In this document: piece by piece, positions 27,646-37,125 of the stretch
How the letters are laid out: each line of letters opens with the position of its first letter
Numbering within the stretch: the stretch's first letter is position 1
Source of the DNA: Gracilibacillus timonensis
Lineage (GTDB): Bacteria; Bacillota; Bacilli; Bacillales; Amphibacillaceae
Direction: 5' to 3'
Assembly (NCBI RefSeq): GCF_900086715.1
Contig: NZ_FLKH01000012.1
Coordinates: 1,987,346-2,051,345 of the forward strand
Length of the DNA: 64,000 nucleotides
The notes under the pieces: model-generated
What the model saw: only the letters and a program-made list of their open reading frames with translations
Told to the model about the DNA's origin: nothing
Database searches by the model: none
Made by a program: the position numbers and the translations under genes

Positions 27646-28019
27646 AGCCAAGAAGTCTCCATCCTCAAGAAATGTGAAGGACTTTAGTCCAATGTGTAGG
27701 GTGGAGATGAATTGGCTTTCGGTCAGGTATGTCTTTAGACGTGTCAATTGACCAAACATATGTTACCATAATAGTATGAAGTGTTCTTTGATAGCTAGAT
27801 ATATAAGGTTGCATGGAGAAACAAAAATGCGAAAACCAAGCGATATCCTTCCATGCGTAAAATATCTAAGGTGCGAAAGAAACTCCGAATTGTCGGACAT
27901 CTAGGGTAGGGACTTCCTGAAGTAACGCTCATGGAGATGAAAGATTGCTTTCGTCATGGAAGTGAGAAGCTTCCACTCCAAGCGACCTGTAAGGGTTGGA
28001 AGTGGTGGGAGTAGTTCAC
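27646..28019. mobile_element. IS200/IS605-like remnant with end hairpins and no transposase
   Basis: The left part folds as a nested hairpin (27646-27717): AGCCAA/TTGGCT, then TCTCCATCCT (27656-27665) with AGGGTGGAGA (27698-27707), capped by GGAC-TTTA-GTCC. A middle hairpin is GCATGGA/TCCATGC (27811-27856). The right part is a hairpin about 27970-28011 followed by TAGTTCAC, a familiar ending of IS605-type right ends. No TnpA or TnpB frame exists. The right end overlaps the 3' end of the ROK gene. The family call rests on recalled end structure, so confidence is moderate. Confidence 0.5.
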
Positions 28020-28939
28020 TCATCCCCGCTAAACATCACATCAATCCCTTTAAAAGTGTAATAAAGCGCGTCTTTTAAAGCTATCACTTCTATTTTATGT
28101 TGTTGGGCTGCTTTTTGTAAAGCATTGCCAAACAAATGAAAACTCTTAGAAATCTGCCCTCCAATTACGACTTTATCTGGTTGAAAAGACTGAATATAAG
28201 GCTCTAGCATCTCCGCAAGGTTATTTCCAAAAGTATCGAAGGTTTGAATAGCTGCTTCATTCTTTTCCTTTGCTAGAAGTGCGATATCTTTCACCGTATT
28301 GTACTGAATTGTATCAATTCCATTAGACGATGCTAATTGGAGGATGCCTCGTATTGAAAAATAATCATCCACGATGGAATCTTTATATGGAATTTGATAT
28401 AAATAGCCTTCTGGTGGAATGTCTTCTCTGCTTGTTAATATTTTCCCTTGATCTAAAAAAACAGAGCCCAAACCTGTGCCAATGGTTAAACAGATTAGTT
28501 TTTCCGCTGGAAATTCTTCATTGACGCCAATCCCAAATAGATGACAGTCATTCTCAAAACGAATATTAATCTGATCATTTACTGGAAGTTGTGCAGCTAG
28601 TAGTCTCTTCCGTATTTCTTCATGAATATTTATACCGTATAGTGCATCGAACTTTCCGACGCCTTTTACATAGCTAATCCCATTTCTATAATCGAATGGT
28701 CCGGGAAAGGTGAATCCAATATTTAATTGGCTGATATATTGGTTGTTGTGAGCTCTTATATATGGATAAACAAGGTCTTCGATGATTCGCTTAAAATTAT
28801 TAAGAATGGCCTCCGCATCTAAATAGGAATAGGTATTGTATTTTTTTATAGTTGAAGTGAGAATTTGGTGATGTTCAATGATACATCCTTTCGTAAATGT
28901 ACCACCTACATCCAAGGCAAGCATTAAGCGGTCTGACAT
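28016..28939 (-). CDS. ROK-family sugar kinase or kinase-like protein
   Basis: A 307-residue ROK protein with the N-terminal phosphate-binding loop ALDVGGTFTKG and the CLTIGTGLGS loop near residue 150, which supports an active ATP-dependent kinase. The family's CXCGXXGC zinc motif is absent. AGAGGTGA lies 8 bases before ATG 28939. It is the second gene of a leftward pair after the AraC regulator (35 bases apart). A second ROK protein is encoded divergently at 30233. The 3' end coincides with an IS605-like right end, so its last codons may differ from the ancestral protein. Probably phosphorylates a monosaccharide from the 31-37 kb uptake system; substrate unknown. Confidence 0.85.
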   Translation of the reverse strand: MSDRLMLALDVGGTFTKGCIIEHHQILTSTIKKYNTYSYLDAEAILNNFKRIIEDLVYPYIRAHNNQYISQLNIGFTFPGPFDYRNGISYVKGVGKFDALYGINIHEEIRKRLLAAQLPVNDQINIRFENDCHLFGIGVNEEFPAEKLICLTIGTGLGSVFLDQGKILTSREDIPPEGYLYQIPYKDSIVDDYFSIRGILQLASSNGIDTIQYNTVKDIALLAKEKNEAAIQTFDTFGNNLAEMLEPYIQSFQPDKVVIGGQISKSFHLFGNALQKAAQQHKIEVIALKDALYYTFKGIDVMFSGDE

Positions 28940-28974
28940 AAGTTATTCACCTCTCTGCTGAATTTTATGGTTAT

Positions 28975-29877
28975 TTAATCTGCTTGTAATCTCGATCGGA
29001 ATTCTCCCGGAGGAATATCCATTACTTTCTTAAAGACACTGGAGAAATAATGAACGGTATCAAAGCCAACTTGTTGCGCCACTATTTTAATGGGTAAATC
29101 AGTCGTAGCTAATAATATAGCCGCTTTATTTATTTTTTCGGAACGTACATATTGTGTAAATGTAACGTCGATATGTTGTGTAAATAATCTGGAAAGATGA
29201 CGGTGAGACACATGAAGATGATCTGCTACGTCACTTAATTTTAAATGTTTGTCTAAATTATCGTGGATAAATAATTTGGCATTATAAATAATTTCATTGG
29301 ATTCCAGCACTTTTGTTTCCTTTAACTCATCCCTCTCTATACCTACGATTTGCTGATAAAAATGTTGCATAATAATTTGGACGAGAGTATATGCCAGCGA
29401 CTGGGTGATTTCTTTAGTAAATAAAGTTTGTTGACTGCTTTGAAGCAGCATTTCTTTCCATAATAACCCCACATTAAATTGATTGTTCAACAAAAAATGT
29501 TCGAAATGCTCGATATTTTCTATACGATCAAACAAATCCATTAATTCTCTGGTTTCCATTAACGAAAAGGGTTCAAACGTAAAAAATAACATAGTCAGGT
29601 TTGATTTATCTATTAGCTGGCATTCTGCATATGGCTTTAAAAGAAATAAATCGCCAGAAATGATGGGATAATCTTGTTTATTAAACATAAAGGTACCTTC
29701 GCCGCTTAAAATATAGTACACTTCATAATGTTTACTAAAGAAATCATTTTGTGAAAAGGTTCCTCCGCCCCAATGGTGAAGGGATAGATTCATTTCTTTA
29801 CCTTTTACATAATGAATATGTTGATTGAGATAGTGGTTTCCTTGATTGATGATTGCGTTCTCAATAAGAATGTTCAT
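28975..29877 (-). CDS. AraC-family regulator with N-terminal cupin domain
   Basis: A 300-residue regulator with an N-terminal cupin-like ligand domain (about 1-120; VYYILSGEGTF and GDLFLLKP) and a C-terminal double helix-turn-helix (LSDVADHLHVSHRHLSRLF, then VGFDTVHYFSSVFKKV). AAAAGGATG precedes the start region; ATG 29877 gives 12-base spacing, whereas the in-frame ATG 29886 would give only 3. It is divergent from the ROK and transporter genes starting at 30233, with a 355-base shared control region, and is likely a sugar-responsive activator of one or both directions. The ligand is not known. Confidence 0.85.
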   Translation of the reverse strand: MNILIENAIINQGNHYLNQHIHYVKGKEMNLSLHHWGGGTFSQNDFFSKHYEVYYILSGEGTFMFNKQDYPIISGDLFLLKPYAECQLIDKSNLTMLFFTFEPFSLMETRELMDLFDRIENIEHFEHFLLNNQFNVGLLWKEMLLQSSQQTLFTKEITQSLAYTLVQIIMQHFYQQIVGIERDELKETKVLESNEIIYNAKLFIHDNLDKHLKLSDVADHLHVSHRHLSRLFTQHIDVTFTQYVRSEKINKAAILLATTDLPIKIVAQQVGFDTVHYFSSVFKKVMDIPPGEFRSRLQAD

Positions 29878-30232
29878 AAGTAACATTCATCCTTTTGGCT
29901 TTTATTAGTTGTTCAGTGGACGTAAAACGCAATATCCATCATTCCCGCATCTAGAACTTAGGCATCTAGGTAAGAGACAATGGACGTGAACACCTCAATA
30001 AGACTGCTTTATTATGACAAAATGATCTTTAACATGAAGGTAGTTTTCGTGTGATAAAAAACTTCACAGACGACTGGACAATAACTATCTGATTAATGAT
30101 AATATACTATTTTTAAAAAAATATTCAATTCATTTTGGGGTAATGTGTCCGATTCTTATAAATACAAGGCCTCAAATTACAAATACAAACGTTAAGCAAT
30201 ACTATATATTTTTAGTAAGGTGGATGAATGAC
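29878..30232. promoter_or_regulatory. Divergent control region between AraC and ROK/transporter genes
   Basis: About 355 bases with no gene. Both flanking transcripts start here, so operators of the AraC protein are expected. No clear promoter pair or repeat was resolved by eye. Confidence 0.4.
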
Positions 30233-31150
30233 ATGATGAATAATTATTTTTTAGCATTTGATGTAGGTGGACAATTTATCAAGGGAGGTGTTTTCAATCA
30301 CCAAGGGGAGTATATAGAATCTTCTTTTTCTTTTTACCCAGCTAAGAGTCGGATGACTGCAGAAGTGATTTTAGACAATTTAACCAATATTATCTGTAAT
30401 CAAATTAACAGAATCTTAGACAAAAATTATTGCATTAAAGGAATAGGGTTTGCATTTCCCGGCCCGTTTGATTATGAAAATGGGATTTGTTATGTGAAAG
30501 ACGTCGATAAATTTAATTCTATTTATGGGCTTAATATTCGAACAGAAATCTGGAAGCGCTTAATGCGAAAGAGGGTTTGTCATCGAATTTCAAAGGATGC
30601 CATTTTCTTTTTCCAAAATAATGTAAGTATGTTTGCGATAGGAGAATGGAAAAATCGCCAATTCGACAGTAAAGTCACCCGAGGTCTTTTCTTAACAGTA
30701 GGGAATGGAGTAGGTTCAGCTTTCTTAGAGAATGGCAAGATTATTACGGATCGCTTTGATGTACCTCCTAATGGCTGGATTTATAAGCTGCCATTTTATG
30801 ATTCGATTGTTGATGACTATATTTCTCACAGAGGAATCATGCGAATAGCCAACGAAATTGGATTATCTGAAAACATAGATGAAATTATAGAAAGCTACCA
30901 GCTAGGAGATGATAGGGCAATCGAGTTATTTAACCAGTTTGGACGTTATTTTAGTGAAGTACTTGCCATGATAAATCATCAATTTAAAGCTGAGGTTATC
31001 GTTATTGGCGGGGAAATAGCAAAAATATATCCATATTATGAAAATAGCTTAGTAGAACATTCAGAAAATAATGAAACACCAATCAGGTGGAGTAGGCAAA
31101 CAGAGCTTTGCACATTTAAAGGGTTATTTGAATATTATAAAGAATTTTGA
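30233..31150 (+). CDS. ROK-family protein with altered phosphate-binding loops
   Basis: A 305-residue paralogue of the 28016-28939 protein (shared GFAFPGPFDYENG and NGWIYKLPFYDSIVDDY-like stretches). The start at 30233 is chosen because AAGGTGG (30217-30223) lies 9 bases upstream; a longer in-frame extension to 30143 lacks a site. The usual DVGGT loop reads DVGGQFIKGG, and the second loop reads LTVGNGVGSAFL where its paralogue has TIGTGLGS. Both changes replace residues normally touching ATP phosphates, so this copy may bind sugar without efficient catalysis or act in regulation. It precedes the binding-protein and permease genes, so it may be the first gene of that operon. Confidence 0.8.
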   Translation: MMNNYFLAFDVGGQFIKGGVFNHQGEYIESSFSFYPAKSRMTAEVILDNLTNIICNQINRILDKNYCIKGIGFAFPGPFDYENGICYVKDVDKFNSIYGLNIRTEIWKRLMRKRVCHRISKDAIFFFQNNVSMFAIGEWKNRQFDSKVTRGLFLTVGNGVGSAFLENGKIITDRFDVPPNGWIYKLPFYDSIVDDYISHRGIMRIANEIGLSENIDEIIESYQLGDDRAIELFNQFGRYFSEVLAMINHQFKAEVIVIGGEIAKIYPYYENSLVEHSENNETPIRWSRQTELCTFKGLFEYYKEF

Positions 31151-31232
31151 TTACTTTTTCTGAAAAATCAGGATAATATTTAATTCATAAGAATTATTTA
31201 GGTGAATGGAATGAGAAAGGGGTTTGCTAAAA

Positions 31233-32477
31233 ATGAAAAAAAATCTACTTTTCGTTTTTTTAGTAATGAGTATAAGTGTTCTTTTAGTTGCCTGTGGAGG
31301 AAATAGTGGGAGTAGCGCTAATGCTGTCGATTATTATTCAGACTTAGCCGATGATGGGCCAATTATTGAGCAAATATCCGAACAAATGGAAGAAAAAAAT
31401 GATTTATCAATAAATTTCACGGGTTACTCCGATGGACAAGCTTATCAAACAGCTGCTTCCCAATCTTTAGGGAAAGAAGATTCACCAGGGATTTTCAAAT
31501 GGTGGAGTGGTTATCGCTTAAATAATTTAGCGGCTACTGGTGAAATTGCTGATTTAACGGATGAATGGGAAGACTATTATATTGATGCAGGAATTAATCC
31601 AGAATTAGCTGAGGCATTCACAGTAGATGGGAAAATATATGGAGCCCCATTATCTGTTTTATATAATGTCGTTTTCTATAATAAGAATGTGTTTGATGAG
31701 TATAATCTATCACCACCAGAAACGTTTGATGATTTCTTAGAAATTTCCGAAACGTTAAAAAATGAAGGGGTCATTCCATTAGCCGTAAAAAATGATGGAT
31801 GGGCTAGTTTTGTTTGGCTGCAACTATTCCTTGGTGCTTATGATCCTGACCTTTATACCGATTTAGTAGAGGGTAATGTGTCATATGAGGATGAGCAGGT
31901 TGTCGAGGCATTAAGTGTTTGGCAATCCATGATTGAAGCAGGATACTTCGGTGAACCGGTAAAAGCTGAAAACCAAACCAGACAGTTTGCAAAAGGTGAT
32001 GCTGCCATGGCGTATGAACCGCCGATCTTCATCAAGGGATTAGAAGAGGATTATGATATGGAAGCAAATGAAGATTACGGCATGTTTGTTGTACCTTCGA
32101 TGGACGGCTCTACGAAACCAGCCATTTTTTATGAAGCGTCTCCTTTAGTTGTTTCAGAAGCAAGTTCTCAAAAAGAAGATGCCAAGAAAGTATTGAGAGA
32201 AATAGAGACAAAAGACAGCTTTGAAATTTATGCCAAAGAATCTAAAGCAGCATTTGTAGAAGGTGTGCAAACAGGAAATGCCATAAGTGATGAAATTAAT
32301 GAAGTGGCCAATAGTGATGACTATACTTTGAAATTACGATATTACGAAGCAACACCTTCGGATATTGTAGATACGGCGACGGAAAATTTATGGGAGTTTT
32401 TCTATAATCCAAGTGAACAGAGTCTTAGAAATGCATTAGAAAATATTCAGAAGGTAGCAGATGAAGCAGAGTTTTAA
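31233..32477 (+). CDS. ABC-transporter sugar-binding lipoprotein (CUT1 type)
   Basis: A 414-residue binding protein with lipobox ending in VACGG (Cys about residue 21) and AAAGGGG 10 bases before ATG 31233. It belongs to family 1 extracellular binding proteins (ATGEIADLTDEW, VDGKIYGAPLSV, YNVVFYNKNVFDEY). It is followed by two permeases at 32773 and 33685, forming one CUT1 importer that lacks its own ATPase. The 295-base gap before the permeases contains a long inverted repeat that may lower downstream expression relative to the receptor. The GH38-type enzyme downstream suggests a mannose-containing oligosaccharide as ligand; this is inference. Confidence 0.9.
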   Translation: MKKNLLFVFLVMSISVLLVACGGNSGSSANAVDYYSDLADDGPIIEQISEQMEEKNDLSINFTGYSDGQAYQTAASQSLGKEDSPGIFKWWSGYRLNNLAATGEIADLTDEWEDYYIDAGINPELAEAFTVDGKIYGAPLSVLYNVVFYNKNVFDEYNLSPPETFDDFLEISETLKNEGVIPLAVKNDGWASFVWLQLFLGAYDPDLYTDLVEGNVSYEDEQVVEALSVWQSMIEAGYFGEPVKAENQTRQFAKGDAAMAYEPPIFIKGLEEDYDMEANEDYGMFVVPSMDGSTKPAIFYEASPLVVSEASSQKEDAKKVLREIETKDSFEIYAKESKAAFVEGVQTGNAISDEINEVANSDDYTLKLRYYEATPSDIVDTATENLWEFFYNPSEQSLRNALENIQKVADEAEF

Positions 32478-32518
32478 AACTATTGAATGAAATATCTTCT
32501 GAAGGCTTTGTAAACATT

Positions 32519-32627
32519 ATCGCACGGGGCTAAAGCATTGGTTTATGTAAAACATATCAAGAAGAAAAAATGTAATCGAATTCAATGGTCCTAATCTTGA
32601 CTAGTGTAAACCATTGTTCCGTGCGAT
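32519..32627 (+). repeat. Long imperfect inverted repeat between receptor and permease genes
   Basis: ATCGCACGG (32519-32527) pairs with CCGTGCGAT (32619-32627), and TGGTTTA (32539-32545) with TAAACCA (32607-32613), around a 61-base centre. No T-run follows. It could protect the receptor mRNA end, reduce read-through, or be a small element. Confidence 0.6.
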
Positions 32628-32772
32628 TAAGTTTAACTATGGAATGATTCATCTTTATCGAGCTTGTATCCAATGATCCTTTTGATCAAATAAAAAGGGT
32701 TTCATCAACAAAGCGTAAATCTTAATAAAGAAATTTTCGACAACACCTTGCATAATGAAGGAGGCTTAAAGA

Positions 32773-33675
32773 ATGGAAATCATAAAATCTAAACCTTCGT
32801 CCAAACTTTCCACGAAAAGAAAAATAGAAAAAATGACACCCTATTTATATTTACTTCCTGCTGTGATATTAGTTGTTATTTTTTGTATATATTCTGATTT
32901 CTTCTCGTTAATTGTAAGCTTTACAGAGTGGGATGGATTAAATGAGATGAGGTTTATTGGATTTCAAAATTACATTCAAATGTTCCAAGATCCCAATTTT
33001 TTATTATCATCTCTCAACACATTAATTTGGGTCATTGGTACCTTGCTCATCCCGGTCTCCATCGCTTTGATTTTTGCGATTGCGATTACACATGTCAAAA
33101 CACAATCATTTTTTAAGATTGTATTTTATCTACCAAATGCGTTGTCTCAAACCATTGCGGGGATTATTTTAACCACCATCTTAAGCACGTATGGCTTACC
33201 GCATTTACTTGGGGTGATGGGTTTTGAGAGTTTAGCTAAAGACTGGCTCACTGTGCCTTATGTCAACACAGTGATTATGGTTGTTTCTAGTGGATGGCAA
33301 GGAATTGGGTTGAATTTAATCTTATTTATCGTAGGGTTAAATCAGATTCCAAAAGAACCGATCGAAGCGGCAATCATGGAAGGCGCGAAGGGTATTAGAT
33401 TATATACAAGAGTAGTCCTCCCGTTATTAAAGCCTATTATGCTTATTGTACTACTCATGTCTTTAGTTAATAGCTTTAAATCATTCGATACCATTTGGGT
33501 AATGACAAATGGAGGCCCATTCAGAACGTCAGAGACATTGGCAGTAACTATGTATAAAGAGGCATTTGTGAATAATCAGTTAGGCTATGGGTCGGCAATT
33601 GCCATGTTGTTATCTGTCACTGTATTAATTATTTCATGGTTCTTATTGCGCGATACGTTTAAAGGGGAGGAGTGA
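32773..33675 (+). CDS. ABC sugar permease, MalF/UgpA-type
   Basis: A 300-residue membrane subunit with about six transmembrane segments (first at about 23-45) and the EAA loop at about 198-218 (EPIEAAIMEGAKGIRLYTRV). ATG 32773 follows an AAGGAGG site. The partner permease begins 10 bases after the stop. Together with the 31233 receptor it forms a CUT1 importer; the ATPase must come from elsewhere, as is common for MsmX-dependent systems in Bacillaceae. Length and motifs are normal for the family. Confidence 0.92.
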   Translation: MEIIKSKPSSKLSTKRKIEKMTPYLYLLPAVILVVIFCIYSDFFSLIVSFTEWDGLNEMRFIGFQNYIQMFQDPNFLLSSLNTLIWVIGTLLIPVSIALIFAIAITHVKTQSFFKIVFYLPNALSQTIAGIILTTILSTYGLPHLLGVMGFESLAKDWLTVPYVNTVIMVVSSGWQGIGLNLILFIVGLNQIPKEPIEAAIMEGAKGIRLYTRVVLPLLKPIMLIVLLMSLVNSFKSFDTIWVMTNGGPFRTSETLAVTMYKEAFVNNQLGYGSAIAMLLSVTVLIISWFLLRDTFKGEE

Positions 33676-33684
33676 GAGTACATT

Positions 33685-34518
33685 ATGAAAACCTATACGG
33701 AGAATAGTAGATTAACTATTAACATACTACTTTCGTTTTTTGCTTTTTTATGGTTTCTCCCATTTTTGTTTGTCGTGGTAAACAGTGTAAAAACGAGGAA
33801 AGAATATAATTTGGGTGAGTTTTGGGACTTTCCGCAAGGTTTTTCGGTTTTGGAAAATTTTGAATATATCAATACTCGTATCGACTTTATGATGGGTTTT
33901 TTGAATAGTTTGTTATATGGTGCGATCGCAACGACATTGGCTATTTTATTTGCTTCTTTAGCAGCTTATGCTATTTCGGCATTAAAGATAAAGTGGAAAA
34001 TGTTTTGGTTTATGTTGATATATAGCGGAACGATTTTTCCATTTCAAATGTATATTATTCCTATCTTTCGCATGTACTCAAATGTTGACCTGTATGACAG
34101 CAAAATAGGGCTTTTAGCCGTCTACACAGCGCTTTGTATCCCTTTTTGCTTATTTGTATTAAGAAACTATTTTTATTCGATTCCTAAAGAGCTAGTAGAG
34201 TCTGCCAAAATGGACGGTGCTACTGATTTTAAAATCTTTGTAAGTATCTTTATGAAAATGGCGAAAGCGCCGATTGCTGCATGTTTTTTATTTCAATTTA
34301 CATGGGTGTGGAATGACCTTCTATTTGGTCTGACGCTGTCGAAATCAGCAGAGGCAAGGCCTATTATGAGTTCCTTGTCTTTACTAAATGGAGCTGCAGG
34401 AACCAATGATGTCCCTTCTGCTCTACTAGCGGCTATTCTGGCTTCCATACCAACTTTCTTTATCTTTTTAGTTTTAAATAAAAGTTTCAATTATGGTTTC
34501 CCAACCACATCGAAATAA
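33685..34518 (+). CDS. ABC sugar permease, MalG/UgpE-type
   Basis: A 277-residue membrane protein, second permease of the importer. The EAA loop is at about 172-192 (ELVESAKMDGATDFKIFVSI) and about six hydrophobic segments are present. GGGGAGGAG precedes ATG 33685. The GH38-type gene starts 24 bases after its stop, so transport and hydrolysis are co-transcribed. It lacks the KGVMIGSIKE tail of the LplC-type protein at 8512, in keeping with a different subfamily. Confidence 0.92.
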   Translation: MKTYTENSRLTINILLSFFAFLWFLPFLFVVVNSVKTRKEYNLGEFWDFPQGFSVLENFEYINTRIDFMMGFLNSLLYGAIATTLAILFASLAAYAISALKIKWKMFWFMLIYSGTIFPFQMYIIPIFRMYSNVDLYDSKIGLLAVYTALCIPFCLFVLRNYFYSIPKELVESAKMDGATDFKIFVSIFMKMAKAPIAACFLFQFTWVWNDLLFGLTLSKSAEARPIMSSLSLLNGAAGTNDVPSALLAAILASIPTFFIFLVLNKSFNYGFPTTSK

Positions 34519-34541
34519 AATAAGAAAAGGCAGGGATAATA

Positions 34542-37031
34542 ATGCCAAAGAAAATGAAAATCTATGTTGTTCATCATTCTCATACCGATATAGGCTATAC
34601 AGAACGTCAGGAAAAGATTGAACGCTACCATGTGGATTTTATCAAGCAAGCGATTGATATTTTGAATTTGATTCACCAAGGACGTGCTCCAGAGTGGGAA
34701 GGGTTTCGCTGGACGTGTGAGAATACGTGGCAAGTCGAAAATTTTATGAATTCGGCCAGTCAAGTCTATATAAACGATTTTAAAAAATATGTGCAGAGTG
34801 GAGAAATCGATGTATCTGGAAATTATTTAAATATGACAGAACTCGTTGATCAAGCAGTGTTGAATCAAAAATTGGAAGAAGGTTTAGAACGAACGGAGTC
34901 TTTAGGATACAGACCTACTAGCGCCATGACAGCAGATATTAATGGGTATGCCTGGGGCTATGCAGAATCATTGTATCAAAATGGAGTGGAAAATTTATTT
35001 TCATGCATCCATCCACACCACGGCTTATTTCCGCTGAATCAAAAGCAAACCCCATTTTATTGGGAATCGCCAGAAGGGAATAAGGTGTTAGTCTGGGTAG
35101 GAGAACACTATCATCTCGGAAATGAATTAGGAATCGTTCCGAATGGGGGTACCAGTTATACGATACGTGATGAACTGGCCTTGAACATGCATACAGAGCC
35201 TTTTCAAGTCGCAGAGAAAAGAATCTATCGATATATCGAAAATTTAATGAAAGAAGATTATCCATTTTCTTTTGTTCCCATCATGGCGTCAGGGGTTATT
35301 AGTGATAATGCCCCTCCAAACGCAAGGATCATCGAGTTTATTGAGGCATGGAATGAAAAACATCAAGCGAATATAGAGATCGAATTGGTAACGTTAAAAC
35401 AATTTTTTGACGTTTTACGTGAAAGCAATGTTGATATTCCAACTTACAGAGGGGACTGGAATGACTGGTGGGCAGATGGTGTAGGTTCTACTCCACTTGG
35501 CGTGAAACAGTTCCGCGAAGCCCAAAGGAAATATAGATTAAGTCATAAATTAGATCCCCAGTGGAAGATAGATGACAATAAAAAAATGGCACAATATGTA
35601 GACAACAGTTTGAGATATGCAGAGCATACGTGGGGCTATTCCACCTCTGTTTCTGAACCTTGGGATAGTCTGGTGAATAGCTTACAGCAACGCAAAGCGG
35701 GCTATGCAACAAAAGCGGATGAAGCCATTTCGGAACATTTAGATGTCATCTTGGCTGAGAATGGAGAGGTCTCCCTTATTCCTGATCGTCCTAAGAAGTA
35801 TAAGGTAATCAACCCTCATGTAGAGCAGGTCACAGATACAGCAACGGTATTCATTGGTCATTGGGAAAAATTTGATAAGATGCAGTTAAGAGACGAAGAG
35901 TTGAATACCCGTCTGGAAGTAATTGATTCAGCTACCAAGGAAGTACTGCCATATCAAATCGTCCCAACGGCAAGCAATGGCTACCATTGTGAATTTGTGA
36001 TTACGCTGGAAGCAAAAGAAGAGAAAAATGTCGAGATACGTCTAAGAGAAAAGCCAGATTACTATACGATAAAAAACTATGCCCATATCGGCGCAGAAGG
36101 CATTCAAGATATTCAACCAGTAGATTTAGAAAAGCGCAAACATCATGTCTCTCCACATAATCTAGAAACAACTTATTATAAAATCACACTGGATGAAACA
36201 GTGGGAATCAAAAGTATCATTGACAAAAGTGATCATACGGAATTGCTTCGAAATGATTTGGAATATGCCCCTTTTATGGGAATTTACGAGCAAACGGAAA
36301 TAAAAACAACCCCAACGGCAGAAAGAAGAGTAATGGGAAGAAACAGAAAAAATATATCCACCAAAAGATATGCAGCAAGTCTTAGCGATATACAATTGCA
36401 CGAAACCGGGGATGTCTATTCCCTAGTGGAACTCTATTATGTATTGGAAGGAACCAAACATTATTCCGTTCAATTAAAAGTTTACCATGACTTACCAAAA
36501 ATTGCGGTAACATTAAAAATTCATAAAGACAGCTATTGGGAACCGGAAAATCTATATGCCCCTCTTCCATTTACAACGGGACAGGAGGAGCAATTATATG
36601 TGGAGAAAACGGGCTGTATGGTCCGCCCAGGTATTGATCAGCTCCCTTATACCAATCAGGAATTTTATTTGTTACAAGATGGATTAGCCTATGTAGGTCA
36701 ACATAAAGGTGTCGCTATTGCGTTACCAGATGTTCCTTTAATTAGTATGGGAAGCTTGAAACATCATTTAATGGAATTATCAGAGTCAGAAAATCATGAA
36801 AAAAATCAAGAACCAGTCTACAGCTGGATCATGAATAACTTTTGGGAAACTAATTTTAATGTTGATTTAGCAGGTTTCTATGAGTTTTCATACTATATTG
36901 CGACGTCCAACCGTTACAATCAAGCGGAGGAGGCCATTAACGCTTGCCGAGTGTTAAATGAAGGGTTGGTTGCCATTAATATTAGCGATGACACCACGAA
37001 CATTCAACAAAAAGGGACCATTCTTCCATAA
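34542..37031 (+). CDS. GH38-type glycosidase (alpha-mannosidase-like)
   Basis: An 829-residue cytoplasmic protein. The N-terminal barrel has HHSHTDIGYT, with His14 and Asp16 as likely zinc ligands, and Asp132 in TADINGYAWG as the likely nucleophile of the retaining GH38 mechanism. C-terminal beta-sandwich regions follow (about 400-829). Members of this DUF5054-like branch are usually annotated as alpha-mannosidase-like, and activity is rarely tested, so the sugar is uncertain. AAAGGCAGGGAT precedes ATG 34542. The adjacent importer and phosphomannose isomerase support release of mannose or a mannose-like sugar from imported oligomers. A strong terminator follows. Confidence 0.75.
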   Translation: MPKKMKIYVVHHSHTDIGYTERQEKIERYHVDFIKQAIDILNLIHQGRAPEWEGFRWTCENTWQVENFMNSASQVYINDFKKYVQSGEIDVSGNYLNMTELVDQAVLNQKLEEGLERTESLGYRPTSAMTADINGYAWGYAESLYQNGVENLFSCIHPHHGLFPLNQKQTPFYWESPEGNKVLVWVGEHYHLGNELGIVPNGGTSYTIRDELALNMHTEPFQVAEKRIYRYIENLMKEDYPFSFVPIMASGVISDNAPPNARIIEFIEAWNEKHQANIEIELVTLKQFFDVLRESNVDIPTYRGDWNDWWADGVGSTPLGVKQFREAQRKYRLSHKLDPQWKIDDNKKMAQYVDNSLRYAEHTWGYSTSVSEPWDSLVNSLQQRKAGYATKADEAISEHLDVILAENGEVSLIPDRPKKYKVINPHVEQVTDTATVFIGHWEKFDKMQLRDEELNTRLEVIDSATKEVLPYQIVPTASNGYHCEFVITLEAKEEKNVEIRLREKPDYYTIKNYAHIGAEGIQDIQPVDLEKRKHHVSPHNLETTYYKITLDETVGIKSIIDKSDHTELLRNDLEYAPFMGIYEQTEIKTTPTAERRVMGRNRKNISTKRYAASLSDIQLHETGDVYSLVELYYVLEGTKHYSVQLKVYHDLPKIAVTLKIHKDSYWEPENLYAPLPFTTGQEEQLYVEKTGCMVRPGIDQLPYTNQEFYLLQDGLAYVGQHKGVAIALPDVPLISMGSLKHHLMELSESENHEKNQEPVYSWIMNNFWETNFNVDLAGFYEFSYYIATSNRYNQAEEAINACRVLNEGLVAINISDDTTNIQQKGTILP

Positions 37032-37059
37032 GAATTGATTTTGTATAAAAGATGAGTTA

Positions 37060-37097
37060 AAACTTGAGAGGGAACAAATATTTTCTCTCAAGTTTTT
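37060..37097 (+). terminator. Rho-independent terminator after the GH38-type gene
   Basis: AAACTTGAGAG (37060-37070) pairs with CTCTCAAGTTT (37085-37095), with a T-run forming and following the 3' arm. Confidence 0.8.
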
Positions 37098-37125
37098 CCA
37101 TTAAACAGGAGTGTGAGAAGTTGGA

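Noticed and set aside
27767-27778. CATAATAGTATG, one mismatch from the uxuR-type operator
   Set aside because: It lies inside an IS605-like remnant with no promoter or sugar gene start nearby, so chance is the better explanation.
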